From the NCBI RefSeq assembly GCF_900258035.1, contig NZ_OGTP01000009.1:124001-188000 (forward strand): a stretch of 64,000 nucleotides of DNA, read 5' to 3'. Source of the DNA: Caballeronia novacaledonica. GTDB lineage: Bacteria > Pseudomonadota > Gammaproteobacteria > Burkholderiales > Burkholderiaceae. The notes beneath the pieces are model-generated. The model saw only the letters and a program-made list of their open reading frames with translations, was not told the DNA's origin and did not search any database. Shown here in pieces: positions 18,073-27,278 of this stretch. The translations under genes were made by a program, and so were the position numbers. Position 1 is the stretch's first letter. Every line of letters begins with the position of its first letter.

Positions 18073-18531
18073 GTGAAAAAGCTCATCGTTCTTGCATTCG
18101 CTTCGGTTGTCCTCACCGCCTGCTCGTCCGTCGAGAAGGAGCAGCAGAAGGAGCGCACGTTCCTGCTCTCGCAGGATTCGCTCGATACCGCGCAGCGCAA
18201 TGCGACCGTCGCGTGCCGCGACACCGCGCAGTGCGATGCGGCCTGGAAACTGACGAAGACCTACGTCGAGCAGAATTCGAAGGAACGCCTGACCCGCGCC
18301 GACGATGCCGCCATCGAAACCGATGTTCCGTCGGGTTCAGGCAAGCCGGTGTTCTCGGCGACGCGCGTCGCGAACGGCAACGGCGCGACGATCTCGCTCT
18401 TCGCGCAATGCAAAGACATGTATGGCGACGAACGCGCGCGCGGCTCCGATTTCGACGACTGCGCGACGAAGATCATCTCCGTGCAGAACGGCTTCGCGCC
18501 GTATCTGAGGAAGCATCTGCCCGCGCAGTGA
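18073..18531 (+). CDS. Hypothetical lipoprotein
   Basis: 152 residues from a GTG start at 18073. The N-terminus KKLIVLAFASVVLTACSS is a classic lipoprotein signal with lipobox LTAC. The mature part has four further cysteines (two in VACRDTAQCDAAW, then one in AQCKDMYGDE and one in DDCATKII), which may form two disulfides. No family name is recognised. The frame extends upstream to 17995, but that part lacks the signal at its start. It sits between wzc and the polymerase gene, whose stop is 10 bp away on the other strand. Confidence 0.75.
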   Translation: MKKLIVLAFASVVLTACSSVEKEQQKERTFLLSQDSLDTAQRNATVACRDTAQCDAAWKLTKTYVEQNSKERLTRADDAAIETDVPSGSGKPVFSATRVANGNGATISLFAQCKDMYGDERARGSDFDDCATKIISVQNGFAPYLRKHLPAQ

Positions 18532-18541
18532 AGCGAGCGCG

Positions 18542-19948
18542 TCAGCGCGCGGGCAGCGTGCCCGGCGCGCGCGGCGGTTGCGCAGGCAGGAATTCCGTCA
18601 GCGGCTCTTCAGGGGCCGCGCCAAACCAGGGCGGTCGCGGCGGCGGCTCGTGCCCGGACGCTTCGGCGGCGCGCATCAGCATCGTGTGCGCGATGCGCGC
18701 GTACGACGCGACGACGAGCCCGAGCGCGACACCGAACACCACACCCGAAAAGCGATCGCCGAGCGGATTGCCGCCGATCGACGTCGCGGGCAGCGCCGCA
18801 AGCACGAAGAGCGCGCGTCCGAGCACGGGCAGATGCGGCGCGTCGGGCACGCGTTGCCGCCACGCGCGGTACGCCATCGAGCCGCGCCAGAGCGCCCACA
18901 GCACGGCGAGCGGCAGCGCGAGGCCGAAGAGCAGACCGCCCGCGAAAAACTGATAGACCCAGAAGTCGTGGCCGGCCGCCCACATTCTGATCGCGTAGAA
19001 GTCCTTCTCGCCGATCATGCCGGCGAGATCGGGCAAGTACGACGGCGAATAGCGATAGTCGTGTCCGTAGCCCATGCCCACCAGCGTCGATAGCGTCGAG
19101 GACGTCGTCTGATCGACCTGATCCTTCATTTCCGCGAGACGCGCGATCGCGACCGGATCGCGTGCGGGTTGCGCATCCGTCGCGAACGGCATGTGCCGCA
19201 ACCAGGCTTGCGCGACGCTCGGGAAGAACGAAGCCGATGCCGCCGCCATCGCGCCGAGCAGCGCCAGAATCACGACCGCGCGCAGGCCGGTGGTGAAGAA
19301 AGGCCGGATCGACGGCGAGGCGAGCCACGTCGCGTACGCGATGAGCAGCGCCGTGCCGGCGAGCAGGCTCGGCGTGGCGCAGAAAATCTCGATGACGATC
19401 GTCGCGAGAAAGAGCAGCGCGGCGAACTTCGCGATGCGTTGCGCGAAGACGAATTCGTGCAGCAACAGTCCTTGCAGACAGAGGAACGTGACCGGCATGA
19501 CGTGCATGCTCATGTTCGCGGCGCCGTCGGACATGAGCAGGTCGTAGCCGATGCCGGACACGAGCGAGGCGATCATCGCGCCGATCAGCGCGCGTTCGAT
19601 CTGTTCGAGACGCTGCGCATCCCACGGACGGCAGCCGACGAAGTAGCCGAGCAGCATCAGCAGGAACGGCAGGATCACGCGTGCGTAGTTGCCCGCTTCG
19701 TTGCCCTGCAGCAATTGCGTGGCGACGCTGCCGAAAATGGTGAGCAGGAAGAGCGAGGTGACGAGCGCGCGCATGCGCGAGCGGCGTGCGAAGCGCGGCG
19801 CGATGAGCAGGATCGCGCAGGCGGCGCCCATCGACGTCACGGTGAGCACGATGTCCACGGCGCGGCTCGCCGTCTCCACGCTCTTGAAGTCGAACGCGAG
19901 CGGAAGCAGGCAAAGCCAGATCCAGACGACGGCGAACTTGTTGCGCAT
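18542..19948 (-). CDS. Wzy-like exopolysaccharide polymerase / O-antigen ligase-like membrane protein
   Basis: 468 residues from the ATG at 19948, with about ten to eleven hydrophobic helices. Between the late helices is a large hydrophilic loop (about 265-325: ARLAEMKDQVDQTTSSTLST, then a tyrosine-rich GYGHDYRYSPSYLPD). That layout matches Wzy and WaaL-type proteins, which join lipid-linked repeat units on the periplasmic side. Sequence conservation in the family is low, so the call rests on topology and on its place between wzc and the transferase/flippase genes. It is the only polymerase candidate in the locus. The long frame upstream of 19948 is not hydrophobic and is not included. Confidence 0.7.
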   Translation of the reverse strand: MRNKFAVVWIWLCLLPLAFDFKSVETASRAVDIVLTVTSMGAACAILLIAPRFARRSRMRALVTSLFLLTIFGSVATQLLQGNEAGNYARVILPFLLMLLGYFVGCRPWDAQRLEQIERALIGAMIASLVSGIGYDLLMSDGAANMSMHVMPVTFLCLQGLLLHEFVFAQRIAKFAALLFLATIVIEIFCATPSLLAGTALLIAYATWLASPSIRPFFTTGLRAVVILALLGAMAAASASFFPSVAQAWLRHMPFATDAQPARDPVAIARLAEMKDQVDQTTSSTLSTLVGMGYGHDYRYSPSYLPDLAGMIGEKDFYAIRMWAAGHDFWVYQFFAGGLLFGLALPLAVLWALWRGSMAYRAWRQRVPDAPHLPVLGRALFVLAALPATSIGGNPLGDRFSGVVFGVALGLVVASYARIAHTMLMRAAEASGHEPPPRPPWFGAAPEEPLTEFLPAQPPRAPGTLPAR

Positions 19949-20607
19949 GACGGCCCCGGGAACCCCATTTTTTGCGTCGAATATATCAGCGGCTTTCGAC
20001 GCGCGCCGTCGCAACGGCGTCAGCCGACTATTGTTCGGCGCGAAACGACGGACGCGCATGTGCGCCGCACCACGCATCGCGCGGCACGTTGCTTTCGCTG
20101 CGATGCATGGCCGCAAAGCACGCGATTCTGGCGGATCGTCCCCGATTTCCGGACCGAAGATGCAATGGCCGGAAGCGACATGCTCCGGCCCGAGACCACT
20201 CGATACGTGCGATGTGCGTGCTCGTGCCGATACGAGGTAACCCCGGCTCCGGGGCAAGCAGGCCCACGAGGACGCGCGGCTTTTGCCGCGCAAGCCACTC
20301 GACAACAAGCGACCCTCGCAGAAGGGAACGGCATGGGCTTGTTCGGCACGACACGCATGCAGAAACCCGATCGATCGATACGATTCGATTTCATCCGGGA
20401 CTTGCGAGCATCGCGGAGAAGAGTGGTCCGATTCGCACGTCACAACCGCGCCATTCAATGCTGGCGCGCGCGCCGATTTTCGCGTATCTATACGATCGCC
20501 CTTGTCTCACCGTCACACACGCGACTCACACTTCGATGACCGGCCACGCGCTCACGCGGCCGGGCCTGCGCGCGTTCTCGATCCACACCATCATTCAGGA
20601 GACTCCC
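19949..20607. other. Intergenic region between divergent wzy-like and dienelactone hydrolase genes
   Basis: About 660 bp with divergent genes on both sides, so it must hold promoters for both. The reading frames that cross it show no family features and lack start signals. I see no clear promoter boxes, hairpins or repeats. Confidence 0.5.
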
Positions 20608-21303
20608 ATGTCCGACAGGCTCAGCATTTCCACGCCCGATGGCAATTTCGACGCCTACGTCGCATATCCCGCGCAGACGCCCGCGCCGGCCGTCGTCGTG
20701 ATTCAGGAGATATTCGGCATCAACGCCGACATGCGCGAAACCTGCGACGAGTACGCGCGCCAGGGCTACGTCGCACTGTGTCCGGACCTCTTCTGGCGGC
20801 TCGAACCGAACGTCGAGCTCACCGACCGGACCGAAGCCGAATGGCAACAGGCGTTGAAGTACTACAACGCGTTCGACGTGAACACGGGCGTCGAGGACAT
20901 CGCGGCGACCATCGGCTTTGCGCGCGGGCTCTCGCAGGTGAAGGGCAAGATCGGCTCGGTCGGATTCTGTCTCGGCGGACTGCTGTCCTTCCTGACGGCC
21001 GCGCGCACCGATGTCGATGCATCGGTTTCCTATTACGGCGGCGGCACCGATCAATACCTCGGCGAATTGCCGAAGATCAAGGTGCCGCTCATGCTGCATC
21101 TCGCGGAAGAAGACGAGTTCATTCCCGCCGACGCGCGCAGTCGCGTGCTCGCGGCGGTGCAGGGGCACGCGAACGTCGAGGCGTTCACGTATCCCGGCTG
21201 TCATCACGCGTTCGCGCGCAACCAGGGCGCGCACTACGACGCTGCGTCGGCGCAACTCGCGAATGGCCGCACCGCGGAATTCTTCAAGAAGAATCTGACG
21301 TAA
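20608..21303 (+). CDS. Dienelactone hydrolase family protein
   Basis: 231 residues, alpha/beta hydrolase fold. Family landmarks are VVVIQEIFGINADMRET (oxyanion/glutamate region), the nucleophile elbow GFCLGG with cysteine at about 121, an aspartate in EEDEFIPADARS, and a histidine near 199-200 in GCHHAFAR. These form the Cys-Asp-His triad of carboxymethylenebutenolidase-like enzymes. It has its own terminator. It is an odd neighbour inside a polysaccharide locus: no aromatic degradation genes are nearby. It may be a general esterase rather than a true chlorocatechol-pathway enzyme. The start at 20608 follows CAGGAGACTCCC. Confidence 0.88.
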   Translation: MSDRLSISTPDGNFDAYVAYPAQTPAPAVVVIQEIFGINADMRETCDEYARQGYVALCPDLFWRLEPNVELTDRTEAEWQQALKYYNAFDVNTGVEDIAATIGFARGLSQVKGKIGSVGFCLGGLLSFLTAARTDVDASVSYYGGGTDQYLGELPKIKVPLMLHLAEEDEFIPADARSRVLAAVQGHANVEAFTYPGCHHAFARNQGAHYDAASAQLANGRTAEFFKKNLT

Positions 21304-21320
21304 GCGACGCCGCAAATAAA

Positions 21321-21346
21321 AACGCCGCCCGGAGCGGGGCGGCGTT
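21321..21346. terminator. Strong GC hairpin between convergent genes
   Basis: AACGCCGCCC and GGGCGGCGTT form a perfect 10-bp stem with a 6-nt loop (GGAGCG). The A-run before it gives a T-run on the - strand. It serves the dienelactone hydrolase gene and the convergent WecA-like gene, whose stop is 10 bp away. Confidence 0.8.
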
Positions 21347-21355
21347 GTCGTCACG

Positions 21356-22465
21356 TTATTTCTTCACCGTATGCGGCCGTCGAACCACGAGCCAGCGCGG
21401 CGACTTGAAGCGCACGATGCTCATGTAGAGCCACACATACGTCGCCGCGAACACGACGACGAAGCAGAACAGATGCACCGTGTGCCGCCAGAAGAGCGTC
21501 GCGGGAATCACAGCGATCAGGCACAGCAGCCACAGATACGGCGACGTGAGCGAGTTGCGCCGCGTGAGTTCGTGCGCGTTCTTCGCGCCGACGGCCCAGC
21601 GCATCAGCCGCTTGTAGACGAGCATGTGCAAATGCACGCCGTCCGGAATGCCGGGCGAGATGCCGCGAATGAACTTCTTGCGATAGATCGAGAAACACGT
21701 CTCGAAGATCGGGTACATGAAGAGCAGCACCGGATACCACGCGGAGACGTCGCGGTTGCGCATCACGAGCAGGATGGAAAGTTCGCCCAGCATGAAGCCG
21801 ACGAAGTACGCGCCGCCGTCGCCGAGAAAGATCAGGCCGGCGGGAAAATTCCAGATGAAGAAGCCCATCACCGCGCCCATCATGATGAGCGAGCCCGACA
21901 GCACGACGGGATCGTGCACCTGGAACGCCACGTAAGCGAGCGACGCGAACATCATGAAGCTGACCATCGACGCGAGGCCGTTGAAGCCGTCGATGATATT
22001 CACCGCGTTCGCGAGCGCCGCGACGGCGAGCACCGTCACCGCGCAGGAAATGACCGCGTAGGACAGCAGGAAATCGAGCGGCGGCACGCTGATGCGCGTG
22101 ACTGCGATATTCAGGAATGCGTATGCGAGACCGGCGGCGGCCATCGTGCAGACGAGGCGGGCGAGCGGCGAGACGCGCTTGGTCAGGTCTTCGGTCAGCC
22201 CGGAAAGAAACGCCGGCAAGCCGCACGCGACGATGCCGAGAATGCCGGCCGACACGGCCGGATAGCTCCATCGCAACTGCACGGCCGACGCGGTCAACCC
22301 GCAAATGATGCCCACGCCGCCGATGCGCGGCACCGGACGCGCGTGAAACTTCTGCACGCCGGCGAGATCGGTGTCGCCGAGCACGCCTTCCTGCAGATGC
22401 GCGAAACGCACGATGAACAAGGTCACGAGCAGCGAGACCAGAAAAGCAAGCGCGAAACTAAGCAT
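21356..22465 (-). CDS. WecA/MraY-family polyprenyl-phosphate sugar-1-phosphate transferase
   Basis: 369 residues from the ATG at 22465, with about ten to eleven membrane helices. Superfamily motifs are present: GLTEDLTKRVSP in an early loop, NAVNIIDGFNGLASM (Mg-binding DxxxGxxS region), IFLGDGGAYFVGF, and GIPDGVHLHMLVYKR where WecA has its histidine motif. The family primes glycan synthesis on undecaprenyl phosphate. The locus already has a WcaJ-type initiator at 12680, so this second initiator is unexpected; it could serve a different glycan. It is the last gene of the leftward operon, 69 bp after galE. Confidence 0.85.
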   Translation of the reverse strand: MLSFALAFLVSLLVTLFIVRFAHLQEGVLGDTDLAGVQKFHARPVPRIGGVGIICGLTASAVQLRWSYPAVSAGILGIVACGLPAFLSGLTEDLTKRVSPLARLVCTMAAAGLAYAFLNIAVTRISVPPLDFLLSYAVISCAVTVLAVAALANAVNIIDGFNGLASMVSFMMFASLAYVAFQVHDPVVLSGSLIMMGAVMGFFIWNFPAGLIFLGDGGAYFVGFMLGELSILLVMRNRDVSAWYPVLLFMYPIFETCFSIYRKKFIRGISPGIPDGVHLHMLVYKRLMRWAVGAKNAHELTRRNSLTSPYLWLLCLIAVIPATLFWRHTVHLFCFVVVFAATYVWLYMSIVRFKSPRWLVVRRPHTVKK

Positions 22466-22534
22466 GAAAATAGAACCGGTTGAGAGAAGCCGCCCCGCAT
22501 CGCTCCGAACGGCCAAGCGGGGCGCAGCGAGACT

Positions 22535-23569
22535 TTACGCGAACCCTTGCGGATTTTGCGACTGCCAGCGCCAGTGATCCGCGCACATCCGTTCGATGCC
22601 ATGCTCCGCGCGCCAGCCGATCAGCTCGGCGGCGGCGGCCGGATCGGCGTAGCAGGCGGCGATGTCGCCAGGGCGGCGCGGCACGAGCTCATACGGCACG
22701 GGCCTGCCCGACGCCGCCTCGAACGCCTTCACGACATCGAGCACGCTGTAGCCCTGGCCCGTGCCGAGATTCACGACGAAGCTGCGATCGAGCGTCTGGA
22801 GTGCGTCGATGGCCGCGATGTGCCCGCGCGCCAGATCCACCACGTGAATGTAATCGCGCACGCCGGTGCCGTCGTGGGTCGCGTAATCGCTGCCGAACAC
22901 GCGCAGGCGCGCGAGCTTGCCGACGGCCACCTGCGCGACATACGGCATCAGGTTGTTCGGAATGCCCGCCGGATCTTCGCCGATCAAACCGCTCTCATGC
23001 GCGCCGACCGGATTGAAATAGCGCAGCGTCGCGATGCGCCATGACGAATCGGAGACTTCGAGATCGCGCAGGATCTGTTCGGCGATGAGCTTCGACTGGC
23101 CGTACGGATTGGTCGCCGAAAGCGGAAACGATTCGTCGATGGGCACGCTCTTCGGCATGCCGTAGACCGTCGCGGACGAGCTGAACACGAAGTTGCGCAC
23201 GTTGCGCTCTTTCATGACCTTCAGCACGGCGAGCAGGCTGCCGATGTTGTTGTTGTAGTACTCGACCGGCTTCTCGACCGATTCGCCCACCGCTTTCAGC
23301 GCCGCGAAGTGGATCGCGCCGGTGATGTCGTGCGAATCGAAGATGCGGTTGAGCGCGGCTTCGTCGCGCGCGTCGGCTTCATGAAACACGAGGCCCTTGC
23401 CGGTGATGCGCTCCACGCGCTTCAGCGATTCGGCGCGGCTGTTGACGAGATTGTCGATGACCACGACGCCGTAGCCCGCGTCGAGCAGTTCGACGCACGT
23501 ATGCGATCCGATGAAGCCCGCGCCGCCGGTGACGAGAATCGTGCCCTTCGTCGGCTGATTGCCATTCAT
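22535..23569 (-). CDS. galE: UDP-glucose 4-epimerase
   Basis: 344 residues, the standard GalE length. The NAD-binding motif ILVTGGAGFIGSHTCVELL is at the N-terminus. The catalytic serine region is VFSSSATVYG and the YxxxK motif appears as NPYGQSKLI. The conserved YFNPVGAHESGLIGEDP and the C-terminal RRPGDIAACYADP are fully typical. It interconverts UDP-glucose and UDP-galactose, so galactose is a likely component of the exopolysaccharide. It sits between the GT4 gene and the WecA-like gene in the leftward operon. Confidence 0.96.
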   Translation of the reverse strand: MNGNQPTKGTILVTGGAGFIGSHTCVELLDAGYGVVVIDNLVNSRAESLKRVERITGKGLVFHEADARDEAALNRIFDSHDITGAIHFAALKAVGESVEKPVEYYNNNIGSLLAVLKVMKERNVRNFVFSSSATVYGMPKSVPIDESFPLSATNPYGQSKLIAEQILRDLEVSDSSWRIATLRYFNPVGAHESGLIGEDPAGIPNNLMPYVAQVAVGKLARLRVFGSDYATHDGTGVRDYIHVVDLARGHIAAIDALQTLDRSFVVNLGTGQGYSVLDVVKAFEAASGRPVPYELVPRRPGDIAACYADPAAAAELIGWRAEHGIERMCADHWRWQSQNPQGFA

Positions 23570-23593
23570 CTTGTGCTCTCCCGATTGCGTGAA

Positions 23594-24733
23594 TCAAAGT
23601 GAAATGCCGGTAATGGCAAGTATTGTGCCCTTGTAGCGTTCGACGACATTTTTTTCGTCGAATTCGCTCGTGACCTTTTCGCGGCCGCGCTGCGCCATCG
23701 CTTCGCGTTCGGCGCGTGAGAGCGTCAGCATGCGTTCTAGCGCTGCCGTCAGGCTGTCGGCGCTCTTCACTTCGCAGAGCAGGCCGTTCACGCCGTGCTC
23801 GACGACCTCGCGGCAGCCGGGCACGTCGGTGGCGACGATCGGGCGGCCCATCGCCGACGCCTCCATCAGCGTGCGCGGCACGCCTTCGCGATACGAGGGC
23901 AGCACGACGCAGTCCGCCGCGGCCACGAGCGGGCGCACGTCGTTCGCTTCGCCCAGATATTCGACGATATTCTCCGCTTCCCACTGCTGCACGTCGGTGC
24001 GGCTGATCGCGCTCGGATTGTCGACGCCGACCGGCCCGAGCAACTGAAAACGCGCGCGCGGATATTTCGCGCGAATCCTGCGCGCGGCCTCGACGTATTC
24101 CGCCACGCCCTTGTCCCACAAAAGCCGTCCAATCAGGATGAACACGAAGTCCTCGCGCGCGGGCAGCGGCTGCAACGCGAATTCATCGAGATCGACGCCT
24201 TCGCCGTGCAGACGCCGCGCGCGATCCGGATGCGCGAGCAGATTCTCGTGCAGGAAGGCTTCGTGATCGTCGCGATTCAGGAACCAGATTTCGCGCGGAA
24301 AGCGGAACGCGAAACGGTACAGCCGCTTCGCAACCTGCGCCGTGCGGCTCTTCTGGATGAAGACGTAGCCCAGGCCCGTCGTCACCGCGATCGACGGCAC
24401 GCGCGCGAGCATCGCGGCGAGCGAGCCGTAGATATTCGGCTTGATCGTGTAGTGAAACACGATATGCGGACGCGTCGCGCGATATTCGCGATAGAGCGCG
24501 GCGAGCGTTCTCAAATCCTGGCGCGGGTCCGTTCCCTTCGATGCGACCGGCAGCTCGACGCAACGGCAGCCCATTTCCGTGAGCGGCTCGAAAGTGCGGT
24601 CGCGCGGCGCGATGATCGTCACTTGCGCGCCGCGCGCGGTCAGCATGCGCAGCACGCCCTGCCGGTAGGTGTAGATCGCCCACGCCGTGTTGCAGACGAG
24701 GGCGATGCGAAGACTCGGTTTTTCTTTCGTCAT
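23594..24733 (-). CDS. Glycosyltransferase family 4
   Basis: About 379 residues, GT-B fold. The N-terminal domain begins LRIALVCNTAWAIYTYRQGV. The C-terminal donor domain has FVFILIGRLLWDKGVAEYVE and the EX7E-type motif region SYREGVPRTLMEASAMGRPI followed by VATDVPGCREVVEHG. Such enzymes transfer sugars from nucleotide donors with retention. It resembles WbnK/PglA-like galactosyl- and N-acetylgalactosaminyltransferases, which fits the adjacent galE, but the donor is inferred. The start may be 24733 or an in-frame ATG at 24766; neither has a strong ribosome site. Confidence 0.88.
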   Translation of the reverse strand: MTKEKPSLRIALVCNTAWAIYTYRQGVLRMLTARGAQVTIIAPRDRTFEPLTEMGCRCVELPVASKGTDPRQDLRTLAALYREYRATRPHIVFHYTIKPNIYGSLAAMLARVPSIAVTTGLGYVFIQKSRTAQVAKRLYRFAFRFPREIWFLNRDDHEAFLHENLLAHPDRARRLHGEGVDLDEFALQPLPAREDFVFILIGRLLWDKGVAEYVEAARRIRAKYPRARFQLLGPVGVDNPSAISRTDVQQWEAENIVEYLGEANDVRPLVAAADCVVLPSYREGVPRTLMEASAMGRPIVATDVPGCREVVEHGVNGLLCEVKSADSLTAALERMLTLSRAEREAMAQRGREKVTSEFDEKNVVERYKGTILAITGISL

Positions 24734-24781
24734 CCGGAAGTCATGGAAGTCATGGTTCGACGGCATCGATCGCGCGAATGT

Positions 24782-25588
24782 TCACGCGGAGGACGCACGC
24801 TTCAGCAAGCGCGCCTTCAAACCCCGCAGCGCGCGATACGGCAAAACGAGATGCGCGACGCTTTTCGCGACGCCCGCCCAGTCGAGCGGATGCGTTACGC
24901 GCAGATGACGCAGTTGCAGACGCAGCGTCGACATGACCTGCGCGCGCCGTTTCGTCGCGCTGATGCCGCTTTCGTTCAGTTCATAGAAGAGCCCGAACTC
25001 GGGCAGGTTCGCGCCGTCGTGCTGTTGCAGCAGGCGCAGGATCAGATCGAGGTCTTCCGCCGCGCGATACTGCGCGCGATAGTTGCCCGCTTCGATCACG
25101 GCATCCACACGCAGCATCAGCGACGGATGCGTGAAGCACGTGCGCGCGAGCATCATGCGGCGGATCGCGGCGGGTTCGGCCGGCGGCATCAGGTCGAAGA
25201 GCGGCGCGCCTTTCGTCGACACCACATGCGTCCACATGCCCAGCACCGCGACGCGCGGATGCGCCTCCATGTACGCGCGCTGCTTCGCGAGACGGTTCGG
25301 CGTTGCCAGATCGCCCGCGTCGATGCGCGCCGCGTAACGCACGCCACGCGCGGCGAGCGCCGCGACGCCCGCTTCGAGCGCGCGCTCGATGCCGCCGTTT
25401 TGGGGCATCTGCAGAATCTCGATGCACATGCCGCCGATGACAGGCGCGACGATCGGCGGCGCGCTGCCGTCGTCGACGATCAGCACGTTCACCGTCGCGG
25501 CTTCGCTGAACGACGCGAGCGTGCGTTCGACATCGGCCTGGCCGTTGAACGCGGGCATCAGCACGGCGACATCGGAGAGATCGTTCAT
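24782..25588 (-). CDS. Glycosyltransferase family 2
   Basis: 268 residues, GT-A fold. Visible signatures are VAVLMPAFNGQADVERTL, VLIVDDGSAPP, the DxD-like ARIDAGDLATPNR and a late RAAEDLDLILRL (the ED motif of the catalytic base). It adds one sugar to the lipid-linked repeat unit on the cytoplasmic side. The ATG overlaps the flippase stop by four bases (ATGA), indicating coupled translation. With only this enzyme and the GT4 in the operon, the repeat unit encoded here would be short unless other transferases act from elsewhere. Confidence 0.88.
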   Translation of the reverse strand: MNDLSDVAVLMPAFNGQADVERTLASFSEAATVNVLIVDDGSAPPIVAPVIGGMCIEILQMPQNGGIERALEAGVAALAARGVRYAARIDAGDLATPNRLAKQRAYMEAHPRVAVLGMWTHVVSTKGAPLFDLMPPAEPAAIRRMMLARTCFTHPSLMLRVDAVIEAGNYRAQYRAAEDLDLILRLLQQHDGANLPEFGLFYELNESGISATKRRAQVMSTLRLQLRHLRVTHPLDWAGVAKSVAHLVLPYRALRGLKARLLKRASSA

Positions 25589-26847
25589 GCGCGCAGCCGG
25601 AAACGGATGTAGTAGAAGTTCACCGACGCCGCCGCCACATAACCCGCCGCGAGGCCGATCAGCGCGCCGAAGCCTTCGATGCGTGGAATCGTGAACCAGT
25701 TCACCGCGAACGCGACCGCCAGCGCGAACAGCCATTTCGACAACAGCACGTACTTCGCCTGATATTTCAGCACGACGAGATTGCCGATCGCCTCGATGCC
25801 CGCCGGCACGGAAAGCCACACGGCCCAGCGGAAGATATCGGCGGCGCCGGCGTAGTGCGGCCCGAACACGCGCGCGATGATGAAGCCCGCGAGCGCATCG
25901 AGGACGGCGGCGCCCGCGATCATCAGCACGGCGGTCATCGCGAAGAGGCGCACGAGGTTGCGTTTGAGGCGCGCGGTTTCCTGCACGCGATAGACGAACG
26001 CCGGCGCAATCGTCTGCGAGAGCATCAGCGCGAGCGCGATCCAGTTTTCGTTCAACTGCTGCGCGGCGGAATACAGGCCGAGTTCCGCGAACGACACGCG
26101 ATGCGCGAGCATCAGCCGGTCGAGCTTCAGAAACAGATACATGCAGATGAGCCCGAGCCAGAACACCGTGCCGGCGCTCGCGAAATGTCTGAACAGTGCG
26201 CGATCGAAGCGCCAGCCGAGCGTGCCGCCGTGACGCCGCACGTAATACGCGACGAGCGCGGCGCTGATCGCCGCGGCTTCGAGCGCCCAGAGCCAGCCGA
26301 AGCTCGACGGCGCGGCCATCGTGCGCACGAGCGCGAACACGAGCGCCGCCTTGACGATGGCCGCCGCCATGCTCGCGATGAGCTGCGGCTTGCTGTAAGT
26401 GAGACTTTGCAGCCACGAATTGACGACGCCGATGAACGGCTCGCGAAAGAGCATCGTGACGGCGAGGCCGGCGAGCATCAGGCCGACCATCGGGTCGGTG
26501 CCGCCCGCCGCGATCCAGATCCATGTGACGATCAGCGCGATGATCGACACGCCCATGCGCAGCACGAACGCGCTGCCGAGCACCGCGCCGGTTTCGGCGG
26601 GCGGGCGGTGGACGATCGTCGGCACGAGAATTTCCGCGCCGCAGACCCAGGTGATCGGCGCGATCACGAGCAGCAGCGTGTTCGCGTATTGCCATTTGCC
26701 GAAGACGTCCGGGCCGAGATAGCGCGCGAGCAGTCCCGAAATGACGATCGCGACGGCGATCTGCGTGAGCCGCTCCAGCCCGAGCCAGACGATATTGGCG
26801 AGCGCGCGGGCGACGTCCGGATTGCCGGAACGCGTCAGCGCCTTCAT
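25585..26847 (-). CDS. wzx: Wzx-like polysaccharide flippase
   Basis: About 420 residues with twelve or more hydrophobic helices in the pattern of the polysaccharide-transport (MOP) superfamily. Examples are GLLARYLGPDVFGKWQYANT near the N-terminus and LMLSQTIAPAFVYRVQETAR in the middle. Wzx proteins flip undecaprenyl-linked repeat units across the inner membrane. I chose the ATG at 26847, with an in-frame ATG at 26856 and a TTG at 26868 as alternatives. It is the first gene of the leftward operon and is divergent from manB. Confidence 0.88.
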   Translation of the reverse strand: MKALTRSGNPDVARALANIVWLGLERLTQIAVAIVISGLLARYLGPDVFGKWQYANTLLLVIAPITWVCGAEILVPTIVHRPPAETGAVLGSAFVLRMGVSIIALIVTWIWIAAGGTDPMVGLMLAGLAVTMLFREPFIGVVNSWLQSLTYSKPQLIASMAAAIVKAALVFALVRTMAAPSSFGWLWALEAAAISAALVAYYVRRHGGTLGWRFDRALFRHFASAGTVFWLGLICMYLFLKLDRLMLAHRVSFAELGLYSAAQQLNENWIALALMLSQTIAPAFVYRVQETARLKRNLVRLFAMTAVLMIAGAAVLDALAGFIIARVFGPHYAGAADIFRWAVWLSVPAGIEAIGNLVVLKYQAKYVLLSKWLFALAVAFAVNWFTIPRIEGFGALIGLAAGYVAAASVNFYYIRFRLRA

Positions 26848-27278
26848 GCGATGCATCCTGCCGCGCAAGCGGGCACGCCGCGTGCTACCTGAGCCTGAAC
26901 GCCCTGTGCGCGCGCGTGATCGGTCAAGTTTTGTGTGTTTGCACGCAGACGCGCCTCATTCGAAGGCATCGAGGCGAAAGAGCGTTTGAGCATTGGATTA
27001 GAATGAACGCGCATGCTTTGACCGCCGCGCGCGACCACGAGAGCGCCGAAAGACAGCGATTATAAGTGCGATCCAGGGTCGGCCCGCTGCCCGGTTTTTT
27101 TGCTTCGAATTGTTTCATTCGCATTGCTTTCACAAACGCGTAGGCAGAATTCGATACGTCATCCGGCAGTCGTTCGCGCTGCGCTCGCAGCGCCGGCGCG
27201 CCAATCGTCACGACCTGCATGCCCTCATGGCTGCATCGCCGAGAAACCATCAATTAATAGAGAAGAGGTAGCCATCTC
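26848..27278. other. Divergent intergenic region between wzx and manB
   Basis: About 430 bp that must hold promoters for the leftward operon (wzx first) and for manB. TTATAATC on the - strand near 27058-27066 and TTAGAATG near 26998 are AT-rich boxes that could be -10 elements, but neither has a good -35 partner. No gene or repeat is seen. Confidence 0.4.
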
